DNA of 22,109 bases from DATLAN01 sp035527455 (GTDB lineage Bacteria; Planctomycetota; Planctomycetia; Pirellulales; Thermoguttaceae). The stretch's first letter is position 1. Every line of letters begins with the position of its first letter. Location of the stretch: assembly GCA_035527455.1 (NCBI GenBank), contig DATLAN010000434.1, forward strand, positions 1 to 22,109, written 5' to 3'. The notes below the pieces were generated by a model, which ran no database searches, had not been told where the DNA came from, and was given only the letters and a program-made list of their open reading frames with translations. The position numbers and the translations under genes are program-made. Below are positions 1-9,368 of this stretch, one piece after another.

Positions 1-1279
1 CGGCCAGGTCGGCCCGGTCGTTGATCACCAGCAGCGTGTCGCTGCCGGCGGTCAACTCGCGGAGCAATCGGGCACGCTCCAATAACGTGCGGTCGTCGAG
101 CCGCTTGTCGCGAAGCTGGAGGACGTGGACGCCGGCCTCGATCAGGGAAGAGGCCGATCGGCGGAACTCGTCCTCGGAAGACCGGCCGTCCATCAACACG
201 TACAGCCGTGCGTGCTCGAGCCGCTTCAGACTCGACCGAGTGATTTCCACCGCACGCTGCAAGGTGTAGCTGCGGTATCGAAGCTGTTTCAACTCGGCGG
301 CCATTTCGGGATCGATCAGTTTCCCGAATTCCTCCAGACTGCGCAATCCCTCCTCCAGCCGAACCAGATTCGCCGTCAACACCTCGGCCGCTGCCCGGCG
401 GCGTTGTTCGGCGGGGGTCGCCAACACGGTGCCCACGTCGGCCCGGGTTTCCCGGGCGGCCAAGCGGTGTTCGGTCGGAATTCGGTCGAGTGCAGCGGTC
501 AAATCGTGCCGCAACCGCTTGCACAGGTCGGTCAGATGCCGATCGTCCAAAACGAAACGGGCGTAGTCCTCGACCACGCGAAGTCCCTCCCGGGCACGAT
601 TGGCCGCCGCGTCGAGCACTCGCAGCACAGGAGTCACCCCTCCTCCCGGAGGCGGGTAAGGGTCGGGATCTTGCGGCGTGCAGCGAGGTGTCCGGTCAGT
701 AATTCGCCGTTCTTCGTCATTATCTTTTGCTTCTTCTCGACCACCTTTCTCCCCGACCATGTTCGAGGTCGAGCAAGGGGCGGCAGAAGCATCGTCCGCG
801 TGCAAAGGCAACGGCTCCAGCGGCAGTGGCCCGGATTCGTGCCCGCGACGGCGAAGAATCCGTTCGGCCAGAACGACAGGATCCAGGCCATGCCCTCGAA
901 GCCAAACGGCCGTGTCGTGTTCGGCGGCAGTGAGCCCCAAGAGCAAATGTTCCGTGGCCAGTTCCAGCGGCTGCGGAAAATCGGCCAACCGCCCACAGAC
1001 GGCCTGCAACGATGCCTCGACATCCGGGGAGATGTCTGGAAGGGGGCATGGGATGGTCCGGACGAGTGGAGTCACCTCCCTCAGTTCGGGCCACTGACGA
1101 CGCACGGCCGGCGCGTCGATGCCCGACTCTGCCAGGATCAGGGCCGCCCGACACTCCGACTCGGCCAACAGCCCCAACAAAAGGGCCGGCGGCTGGAGGT
1201 CGTCACCACCCTCACGACCGGCCCATCCGGCGGCTGCAATGATTGCCCGTTCGGCGGCGGGGGTGAATTGATATTGCAT
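1..1279 (-). CDS. thiE: Thiamine phosphate synthase with N-terminal Clp_N-like repeats (partial, 3' end off the window)
   Basis: An uninterrupted reading frame of 426 codons runs from an ATG at 1279 to the left edge with no stop, so the C-terminus is missing. Residues 1-65 and about 84-142 resemble the two repeats of a Clp N-terminal domain (FTPAAERAI and LELATEHLLLGL match the usual FTxxAxxAL / GTEHLLLGL pattern). A Pro/Glu-rich linker of about 65 residues follows. Residues 217-350 match the ThiD2-like N-terminal domain of two-domain thiamine phosphate synthases (VLRVLDAAANRAREGLRVVE). From about 357 the ThiE barrel begins: VLQLRDK at 387-392 is the pyrophosphate-side motif and VINDRADLA at 418-426 the next strand. 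ThiE joins HMP-PP and the thiazole phosphate to make thiamine phosphate in the cytoplasm. No Shine-Dalgarno is seen before the ATG; a TTGACA lies at 1322-1327 on the minus strand with a poor -10. A shorter ThiE starting near residue 174 or 215 is possible, but no stop separates the parts. Confidence 0.85.
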   Translation of the reverse strand, partial: MQYQFTPAAERAIIAAAGWAGREGGDDLQPPALLLGLLAESECRAALILAESGIDAPAVRRQWPELREVTPLVRTIPCPLPDISPDVEASLQAVCGRLADFPQPLELATEHLLLGLTAAEHDTAVWLRGHGLDPVVLAERILRRRGHESGPLPLEPLPLHADDASAAPCSTSNMVGEKGGREEAKDNDEERRITDRTPRCTPQDPDPYPPPGGGVTPVLRVLDAAANRAREGLRVVEDYARFVLDDRHLTDLCKRLRHDLTAALDRIPTEHRLAARETRADVGTVLATPAEQRRRAAAEVLTANLVRLEEGLRSLEEFGKLIDPEMAAELKQLRYRSYTLQRAVEITRSSLKRLEHARLYVLMDGRSSEDEFRRSASSLIEAGVHVLQLRDKRLDDRTLLERARLLRELTAGSDTLLVINDRADLA

Positions 1280-1650
1280 GATGACGCAGGTGTCCGGTCT
1301 GAAACAGGTCCAAGGTGGCCGTGTCAACCATCCTTCGAACGACTTTGCCGCGGAACTCCGTCAAGAGGGACCATCTTACACTTTGTTCCCAAATGTCCCA
1401 GATATACCGCTTGTCCGCAATACGGCAGCGAAGTCTGCTCGTTATCGGCTTCGTCTCGGGAGGACGAAGAATGGACCGGACACCGAGTTCCTCGCGTGTT
1501 GTGCGTTATGCGATGCCCCCACTTGCGGCCGTGATTGTAACCTCAGGCGGCGCCTTCAGTTGCCTTGATTCAACTCGTTTTAGGAGTTACAATTCTCAAG
1601 CCGAGGACACTTCTGGCCGACAGGACGCGGCCGTAATGGAGCCATTCGTC
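1280..1650. other. Intergenic region between divergent thiE and the TPR-clpC unit
   Basis: No convincing coding sequence is visible in this stretch: the frames that stay open are rich in Arg, Ser and Cys and lack ribosome binding sites. It holds the plus-strand promoter at 1565-1593 and, on the minus strand, a TTGACA at 1322-1327 that may serve the thiE fusion gene. Confidence 0.5.
1565..1593 (+). promoter_or_regulatory. Sigma70-type promoter for the TPR protein / clpC unit
   Basis: TTGATT at 1565-1570 and TACAAT at 1588-1593 are separated by exactly 17 bases. This predicts transcription starting near 1600, giving a short leader before the ATG at 1636 or 1651. The match (4/6 and 5/6 to consensus with ideal spacing) is seen directly; its activity is inferred. 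Confidence 0.5.
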
Positions 1651-2253
1651 ATGCGCAGGATGCCGTGGACGGTGTTTTTTTGGCCTGGGTTGCCCCAAGT
1701 TTGGATCCGCGGAAGTTGGACCGCTCTGGCGGTGGCCGTGGGAACCGCCGGGCTCTTGAACCTACTCTTGTTGGGGACCTTTGCCTGGAGTGAACTGATT
1801 GCCGCGGACGTGCGTGCGGCGCTTTGGATCACCTTGGCTGTGGTTTGGGCCGCGGCCGCGGCCGTCTCGGCCGTGTGGAGCCCGCGGAAATTGGCGGAAC
1901 CATTGCCGGACCCGCCGCAGCGCACCTTCGACCAGGTGTTGGACACTTACTTGAAAGGAAACTGGTTCCGAACTCAACGCGACCTGGGCGAACTGTTGAA
2001 GCGGAATCCGCGAGATCTGGACGCCCGGTTGATGTTGGCCACTTTATTGCGACACGCCGGCCGGATTGAAGAAGCCCTCGGGCACCTGGAGACGATGGAG
2101 AGGTTCGAAGGCGTCCAGAAGTGGAACTGGGAGATACGTCGAGAACGGGAACTGTTGGCGGAAGCCCAGAGAACAAGAAGCAACCCGGAAGTCGAGGAAG
2201 ACCCGAGTCCCGATTCGATCGGGCCGCCGGCCGGAATGACGCACGCTGCATGA
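1651..2253 (+). CDS. Small membrane-anchored TPR protein, upstream of clpC
   Basis: 200 residues. Two hydrophobic segments at about 21-43 and 54-76 form a helical hairpin in the membrane. A charged C-terminal part follows, with a TPR-like pair at about 98-135 (NWFRTQRDLGELLKRNPRDLDARLMLATLLRHAGR) and a disordered acidic tail. TPR units usually bind other proteins, but the partner is not known. The start at 1651 has GGAG nine bases upstream; an in-frame ATG at 1636 (adding MEPFV) also has an AGGA ten bases upstream, and ATG 1660 is less likely. A good promoter lies just upstream and clpC begins 68 bases after the stop on the same strand with no terminator between, so the two are probably co-transcribed. 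I do not recognise a named family. A role linked to ClpC is only a guess from position. Confidence 0.75.
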   Translation: MRRMPWTVFFWPGLPQVWIRGSWTALAVAVGTAGLLNLLLLGTFAWSELIAADVRAALWITLAVVWAAAAAVSAVWSPRKLAEPLPDPPQRTFDQVLDTYLKGNWFRTQRDLGELLKRNPRDLDARLMLATLLRHAGRIEEALGHLETMERFEGVQKWNWEIRRERELLAEAQRTRSNPEVEEDPSPDSIGPPAGMTHAA

Positions 2254-2321
2254 AGCGCCGTCGATAACGCGTCCCGGCACGGCCCGGAAAACTTGAGACA
2301 TACGTCCACCGGAGAGCAGCC

Positions 2322-4880
<2,559 letters not shown>

Positions 4881-4910
4881 GACGTAAGCCGTCCGTGTAC
4901 GAGATCCACC

Positions 4911-4943
4911 AAAGCCCACGGCTTGTCGCCGGTGGGCTTTTTT
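4911..4943 (+). terminator. Rho-independent terminator of clpC
   Basis: AAAGCCCA (4911-4918) pairs with TGGGCTTT (4933-4940), and CGGC with GCCG inside (one bulged G at 4932, loop of five). The 3' arm runs into TTTTTT. It starts 30 bases after the clpC stop, so it closes the TPR-clpC unit. Confidence 0.85.
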
Positions 4944-4998
4944 CCTGCAAACAGAGGGGGTGAGAATGGGCTCGGCTGGCCCAGTACTCGCATTTTTC

Positions 4999-5025
4999 CG
5001 TTTAGCGGGCGGGCTTGCCCGCCGT
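4999..5025 (+). repeat. 27-bp palindromic dispersed repeat, copy 1
   Basis: The core GGCGGGCTTGCCCGCC folds into a seven-base-pair hairpin. The full 27 bases recur exactly, on the opposite strand, at 13177-13203. It lies between the clpC terminator and the GH172 start. Confidence 0.75.
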
Positions 5026-5047
5026 GTTGTCTGCTGGAGACCTCGCC

Positions 5048-7081
5048 ATGAAAACGATGCAAGTGCTCACGTCCGTCAGTTTGGCAATTCTCCTCCCGGC
5101 ATTCGCGGCCGCCGACGGCCGCGGCGCCGAAAAGACAGTCACCTTCGAGTCGCTGCTGGAGGAAATGGTCGACCGCGACGCGGCGGCCCGGTTTCCCGAT
5201 CCGGCGTATAGCTGCCGCCAAACCAGCAGTTACGATCGTGCGTCGGTCTCGCCCGACGAACCCGGCACCTGGATGGCCAACAACGACCGGAGCTTCTTCA
5301 TCCGCTCCGAGCAGATCGACGGCCGCGAGGAGTGGGTGATGCTCGACGCCGAAGGCCCGGGCTGCGTCGTGCGGATTTGGGCCACCTCCGGAAATCCGAT
5401 CGGCAATATCCGCGTCTACATCGACGGGGCCGACGAGCCGGCGATCAACGAGCCGGCCAAGCAACTCATCGGCGGCGACGCCCTGGTCGGGCCGCCGCTG
5501 TCGAAGGTCCGGGCACGCGGAATGAATCTCTACCTGCCCATTCCCTACGCCAAGAGCTGCAAGATCACCTACGACCGGCCGAACTTCCACGTCACGAAAA
5601 ACGGCGACGACCTGCTCTATTACCAGATCAACTACCGCACATACGAAGCGACGGCAAAGGTCGAGTCGTTCAGGCGGCAGGTGTTCGACGCTGCCGAAGA
5701 GAAAATCGCCCGATTGCAGAAGAAGCTGCTCCAGCAGGACGTCTGTGGGCCGAGAGGCTTGGAGCCGATCGGACAGACACTGCGCCCCGACGAAGAGATG
5801 GACGCCAACATCCTCACCGGCGATCGGCCGGGCGCCCTGCGGAAGCTCATGGTGCGCCTGGAGGCCGAGGATCTTCAGGCGGCAACGCGGTCGACCGTGA
5901 TCGGCATCGAGTTCGACGGCCGGCAGACCGTGTGGTGCCCGGTCGGCGACTTCTTCGGCTCGGGCGTGGGCGTGAACCCTTATCAAGGCTGGTGGCGCAA
6001 GGTGGACAAGGACGGCTGGATGACCTGCCTCTGGGTCATGCCTTATCAGAAGTCCTGCAACGTTCGGTTCATCAACCTTGGAAAGCAAGACGTGACGGTA
6101 ACGCCGATGGCCTTCACGGGCCCTTGGACCTGGGACGACCGCTCGATGTACTTCCACGCCAACTGGCGCCACGAGTACCCGATCGACACGAGCACGAAAC
6201 ACGACTGGAACTACGTGAAGATCACCGGCCAAGGCGTCTACATGGGCGATACGCTCTGCGTGAACAACCCGACTACTACCTGGTGGGGCGAAGGCGATGA
6301 GAAGATCTATTTCGACGGCCAGCAGTTCCCCTCGCACTTCGGCACCGGCACGGAAGACTACTACGGCTACGCCTGGTGTACGCCGGAGTTCTTCGAGTCG
6401 CCCTTCCACAGCCAGCCGCTGGCCGAAGGACCGCAGAACAAAGGCCACGTGACCAACACCCGCGTGCGGCTCTTGGACGGCATCCCCTTCACCAAGGACT
6501 TCCGCTTCGACATGGAGGTTTGGCACTGGCGGCCGGTCAACGTGGCTTACGCCGCGACCACGTATTGGTACGGCCTGCCCGGCGCGAAAGGCAACTGCGA
6601 TCCCATGCCGGAAATGGCCCGGGTGATCGTGGCCGAGGGTCCCAAGCCTCTCAAAGTGGAAGGGGCCATCGAAGGGGAAACCCTGAAAATCCTGGAAAAA
6701 ACCGGCGGCATGACCGAAATCCAGGACCTGGCCCAGTTCCGCTGGAGCGACGACAAGCAGATCTGGTGGCGCAACGGAAAGCCCGGCGATAAGCTCGTGC
6801 TGGCCTTCCAGGTCGAGAAGGCCGGCACGTATGCCCTCTCGGCGGCCCTGACCAAAGCCATCGACTACGGCATCGTCCGACTCTACCTCGACGACAAGCC
6901 GCTCGGCGAACCGCTGGACCTGATCAACAACGGCGTGATCAGCAAGGTCTTTCCGTTAGGCAAGCACCAACTCTCGGCCGGCCAGCACACGTTCACCGCC
7001 GAGATCGTCGGCTCGAATCCCGAGGCCGTCCCGCGCCGCATGTTCGGCCTCGACTACCTCAAGCTCGATCCCGCCGAGTGA
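5048..7081 (+). CDS. Secreted GH172 (DUF2961) family glycoside hydrolase
   Basis: 677 residues. Residues 1-22 are a Sec signal peptide (basic MKTMQ, hydrophobic SVSLAILLPAFA, then AADG). The DUF2961 core runs from about 58 to 530, starting at the family landmark SSYDR (60-64), then GCVVRIWATSGN (105-116), DFFGSG (301-306) and the strongly conserved GTGTEDYYGYAW (432-443). DUF2961 proteins are now classed as GH172, whose characterised members act on alpha-fructofuranose or D-arabinofuranose linkages; the substrate here is unknown. Residues about 540-677 form a separate beta-rich domain ending in GLDYLKLDP, typical of carbohydrate-binding-like accessory modules. The ATG at 5048 is chosen because GGAGA lies seven bases upstream and the signal peptide starts there. 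It stands alone between the clpC terminator and a structured repeat. No promoter stands out. Confidence 0.88.
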   Translation: MKTMQVLTSVSLAILLPAFAAADGRGAEKTVTFESLLEEMVDRDAAARFPDPAYSCRQTSSYDRASVSPDEPGTWMANNDRSFFIRSEQIDGREEWVMLDAEGPGCVVRIWATSGNPIGNIRVYIDGADEPAINEPAKQLIGGDALVGPPLSKVRARGMNLYLPIPYAKSCKITYDRPNFHVTKNGDDLLYYQINYRTYEATAKVESFRRQVFDAAEEKIARLQKKLLQQDVCGPRGLEPIGQTLRPDEEMDANILTGDRPGALRKLMVRLEAEDLQAATRSTVIGIEFDGRQTVWCPVGDFFGSGVGVNPYQGWWRKVDKDGWMTCLWVMPYQKSCNVRFINLGKQDVTVTPMAFTGPWTWDDRSMYFHANWRHEYPIDTSTKHDWNYVKITGQGVYMGDTLCVNNPTTTWWGEGDEKIYFDGQQFPSHFGTGTEDYYGYAWCTPEFFESPFHSQPLAEGPQNKGHVTNTRVRLLDGIPFTKDFRFDMEVWHWRPVNVAYAATTYWYGLPGAKGNCDPMPEMARVIVAEGPKPLKVEGAIEGETLKILEKTGGMTEIQDLAQFRWSDDKQIWWRNGKPGDKLVLAFQVEKAGTYALSAALTKAIDYGIVRLYLDDKPLGEPLDLINNGVISKVFPLGKHQLSAGQHTFTAEIVGSNPEAVPRRMFGLDYLKLDPAE

Positions 7082-7087
7082 GCGCTC

Positions 7088-7147
7088 ATAGTAGCCGTCT
7101 CGCTCCGCGAGACGTGGCTTCATCTTGCGGAGCAAGATGGCTACTAT
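7088..7147. repeat. Structured intergenic element, predicted three-way junction
   Basis: The ends ATAGTAGC (7088-7095) and GCTACTAT (7140-7147) pair with each other and enclose two more perfect hairpins: GTCTCGC/GCGAGAC (7097-7113) and CATCTTGC/GCAAGATG (7121-7139). It fills the gap between the convergent stops of the GH172 gene (7081) and the next minus-strand gene (7162). The first 19 bases recur at 21970-21988. It could stop transcription from both sides, but there is no U-run. Confidence 0.75.
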
Positions 7148-7161
7148 CTCCCGCCCCCTCT

Positions 7162-7566
7162 TCAATACCCGAACGAGAACGCAAATCCTCGGCCGTGGTA
7201 AGAGAAGCCGAACGGGTAGGCGTATCGCGGATAGCCGTAATACCTCGGGTAGTAGCCGCTGCGGAACGAATCGTACCGATACGGATTGTACCGGTACACG
7301 CCGTAGCGGGGCCCGTGGTCATAGTACCGGTCGTGCCCGTGGAAACGATAGTACTTGTGATCGTAGTGGTGCCTGTAGTGGCCGCCACGTCCACGGTGCA
7401 GGTAGTGGCCGTAGTACCGCCCGTCTACACGGTGTCGCGCACCGACGGCCTCGACACGACCCTCTTGCAGCACGTCCGTGTAAATCGCGGCCGTCGCGGC
7501 AACGGTCGTATCGGTCGGCAAAGCGGCGACGGTCCAGAGCGACAGTATCATTGCGGTCAATCCCAT
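7162..7566 (-). CDS. Small secreted Tyr/His/Arg/Gly-rich protein
   Basis: 134 residues. The N-terminus (MGLTAMILSLWTVAALPTDT) is a likely signal peptide or anchor. From about residue 45 to the end the protein is low complexity: runs of Tyr, His, Arg, Gly, Phe and Asp such as YRHHYDHKYYRFHGHDRYY and YYPRYYGYPRYAYPFGF. There is no recognisable domain. GGGAGG seven bases upstream of the ATG at 7566 is a strong ribosome binding site and supports a real gene, as does the absence of stops in an otherwise GC-rich stretch. Such aromatic/basic low-complexity exported proteins occur in planctomycetes; proposed roles (wall or matrix material, metal binding by His) are guesses. A minus-strand terminator lies 192 bases upstream, so it is transcribed on its own. 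Confidence 0.7.
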   Translation of the reverse strand: MGLTAMILSLWTVAALPTDTTVAATAAIYTDVLQEGRVEAVGARHRVDGRYYGHYLHRGRGGHYRHHYDHKYYRFHGHDRYYDHGPRYGVYRYNPYRYDSFRSGYYPRYYGYPRYAYPFGFSYHGRGFAFSFGY

Positions 7567-7752
7567 GGCTGAACCTCCCTTGCGGTCTTCTCCGGTCGGA
7601 TCTTTGAACAGCCCCTTTCTTCAGAACCCAAGGAATTATTTTCCCCGCGGATCGTCGGGAACAGCCGTTTCCCGATGGGAATTCGCGGTTTCTTTGACGC
7701 TCTGAAGGCAAGAACTTCCGCCGCTGCGCCCGACGGCCAGCACGGCGCAGAG

Positions 7753-7782
7753 AAAAAGGGGCAGCAGTCACACGGCTGCCCC
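7753..7782 (-). terminator. Rho-independent terminator on the minus strand, after the sigma factor gene
   Basis: Read on the minus strand, GGGGCAGC and GCTGCCCC (7775-7782 and 7758-7765) form a perfect eight-base-pair stem around a nine-base loop, followed by TTTTT. It lies about 170 bases after the stop of the ECF sigma gene and would separate it from the Tyr/His-rich gene. Confidence 0.7.
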
Positions 7783-7838
7783 AAACGGGTTCGACGTCAA
7801 AGGCCCTTAGGTTCCGCGCAGAAAGAACCTGTCCGATT

Positions 7839-7915
7839 GGGTGGCACGCCCTGAGGAACGAAGGGCGTGGTTTGGCAGGTTTTCCACGCCCTTCGTTCCT
7901 CAGGGCGTGCCACCC
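7839..7915. repeat. Perfect 32-bp inverted repeat (long hairpin)
   Basis: The arm at 7839-7870 (beginning GGGTGGCACGCCCTGAGG) is the exact reverse complement of 7884-7915, with a 13-base loop. It lies just after the sigma factor stop. A related short palindrome, GGGTGCCACCC, occurs at 10867-10877. Confidence 0.9.
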
Positions 7916-7953
7916 TCGCTCAAAAAATGTACAGGTTATTTCTGCGCGGCCCC

Positions 7954-8532
7954 CTACGCCGAAGCCAGCGCCTCCAATTCCTTGGCCAGGCGCTTTCGGG
8001 CCGTGTGCAGCCGACGCTTGATCGTGCCGACCGGAGAGTCGAACTCCTCGCTCATCTCGACCAGCGAACGGCCGTCGAAGTAGAACGCCACCAGGGTGTC
8101 CCGATCCAGCGCGCGCAGCCGCCCAAGACCCAAGTGGACCTGGTCCTCCCGCTCCCGGACGAGCACGCCGGCCAGCGGCGTCCGGTGCTCGACGCAGTAA
8201 CCGTCGTACGCCTGGGAATCGGTCGACGACAGCGGCGCACGCCGCAGCACCCGGTTGATCGCCATCCGGTTGGCAATCGACCGCAACCACCCGCCGAAGC
8301 AACGCGGATCCCGCAACTGATCGATCTTCCGCATCGCCTGCATGAAGACCTCCTGGCAGAGTTCCTGCGCCTCGGCGTGGTTGCCCAGCCGGCGGAAGGC
8401 CACGGCGTAGACCGACCGCTCGTAGCGCGTGATCAGCTCGCCGAAGGCGTCCCGATCGCCGCGCTGCGCAGCCCCGACCAGGCGCTCCGGCGAAGTCTTC
8501 TCGCGAACGGTCTGACGGTACTGGGTTATCAT
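7954..8532 (-). CDS. ECF-family RNA polymerase sigma factor
   Basis: 192 residues. Sigma region 2 is at about 18-98 (LVGAAQRGDRDAFGELITRY, then AQELCQEVFMQAMRKI and GWLRSIANRMAINRVLRR), which binds core polymerase and the -10 element. Region 4 is at about 133-188 with the helix-turn-helix SLVEMSEEFDSPVGTIKRRLHTARKRL, which reads the -35 element. There is no region 1.1 or 3, so it is an ECF (group 4) sigma. The ATG at 8532 is preceded by GGAG at nine bases and begins exactly where homology is expected; the frame stays open further upstream but codes for implausible sequence. No anti-sigma factor with a recognisable zinc-binding or membrane domain is adjacent, so its control is unknown. Confidence 0.93.
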   Translation of the reverse strand: MITQYRQTVREKTSPERLVGAAQRGDRDAFGELITRYERSVYAVAFRRLGNHAEAQELCQEVFMQAMRKIDQLRDPRCFGGWLRSIANRMAINRVLRRAPLSSTDSQAYDGYCVEHRTPLAGVLVREREDQVHLGLGRLRALDRDTLVAFYFDGRSLVEMSEEFDSPVGTIKRRLHTARKRLAKELEALASA

Positions 8533-8692
8533 GATTCTGGTCTCCGCGAAATCCGAGGGCCCAAGCAGGCCGGGACGCCGGAAAGGCCGAGATCGGGCGG
8601 CAAACGTGCGAAGGGGGAATGCCTTCAACCGCCGGCTCGGCCGCGAGTCCCGGGTGCGCCGTGGAGCAAACTCGAATTCCGGGCAGCAATGC

Positions 8693-9001
8693 CTAGAATT
8701 CTCGTGTGGTTGCTCCCCGTTGCACTGGGCGGCGGCAGCCGCGCAACCAGGCCATATTCGGGCCGTGATGATGCCCTGGCAGCCTGCTTGCGCTCCGATC
8801 GGCGCCGGCCGAATGCAGCGGGCGCGTTGCGGCCACCGGCACATAAGCGGGCGTCCGACCGGATAGCCGGGCCAGAAATGACCGCGCAAGATCGAGCGCG
8901 CGCAATCGAAGCGTCGCGATGCCGGTCACGACGATCCCGCCGGGGCGAATGCCGAAGACGGTGGTGATCGTATCAGTGATCTGCGTAATGAAGCGACGCA
9001 T
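8693..9001 (-). CDS. Possible small hypothetical protein upstream of the sigma factor gene
   Basis: A 102-residue frame from an ATG at 9001 with AAAGGTG upstream. The first 55 residues (MRRFITQITDTITTVFGIRP, then GGIVVTGIATLRLRALDLARSF) look protein-like with one moderately hydrophobic stretch. The second half is Arg/His/Pro-rich and looks less natural, so the gene may be decayed or shorter in life. I recognise no family. It is on the same strand as the ECF sigma gene, 160 bases upstream, which is a common place for a sigma regulator, but nothing in the sequence supports that role. Confidence 0.35.
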   Translation of the reverse strand: MRRFITQITDTITTVFGIRPGGIVVTGIATLRLRALDLARSFLARLSGRTPAYVPVAATRPLHSAGADRSASRLPGHHHGPNMAWLRGCRRPVQRGATTREF

Positions 9002-9368
9002 GGTAGCACCTTTCGTTGCGCGGTGCGCGGTTACGGAAACCGGAAAGAACGTCAAACCGACAGCGGCCCCTCTTCTCCTATCGGAAAGGTGGCCGCTGTT
9101 CCTCTTTCTTCAATTTGCCACGACCGGCAATCCCTGTCAAGCGATATGCCGATCCGGGGTGTAGACGACGAATTCTCCACGAAGGTTCGCAAGAAAACGG
9201 AAGATTTGCCCGAAAATCCTCGAATTCCCTCCGGTCGCCCCGGTTCCTGCCGTTCGAACACGTGTCCGGATCGCCGCAGAGGCCCGAAATACGCCATCCC
9301 TTGACTGAAAAAGCCGGCGTCGTCACACTTACAAGCCTCCACTTTCACCCCCAATCGAAGGATTCTCC
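9002..9368. other. Intergenic region before the aldolase gene
   Basis: No gene is supported. A hairpin with nine-base arms lies at 9060-9099 (ACAGCGGCC and GGCCGCTGT). A TTGACT at 9301-9306 precedes the aldolase gene, but no good -10 follows at the right distance. Confidence 0.45.

Larger units (their letters stand above)
7567..7953. other. Intergenic region with a terminator and a long perfect inverted repeat
   Basis: No gene is supported here. It contains the leader of the Tyr/His-rich gene, the minus-strand terminator at 7753-7782 and the 32-bp inverted repeat at 7839-7915. Confidence 0.6.

Noticed and set aside
125..1534. Long plus-strand open frame opposite the thiE fusion gene
   Set aside because: The minus-strand frame gives recognisable Clp_N, ThiD2 and ThiE sequence; the plus frame gives Arg/Pro/Gln-rich sequence with no family.
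7319..8689. 456-codon minus-strand frame spanning the Tyr/His-rich gene and the sigma factor gene
   Set aside because: It overlaps both genes in another frame and runs through the terminator and the 32-bp inverted repeat.
9060..9099. Hairpin as a possible terminator or riboswitch before the aldolase gene
   Set aside because: The stem is flanked by mixed pyrimidines, not a U-run, and no known riboswitch core is visible; it is noted only in the intergenic entry.
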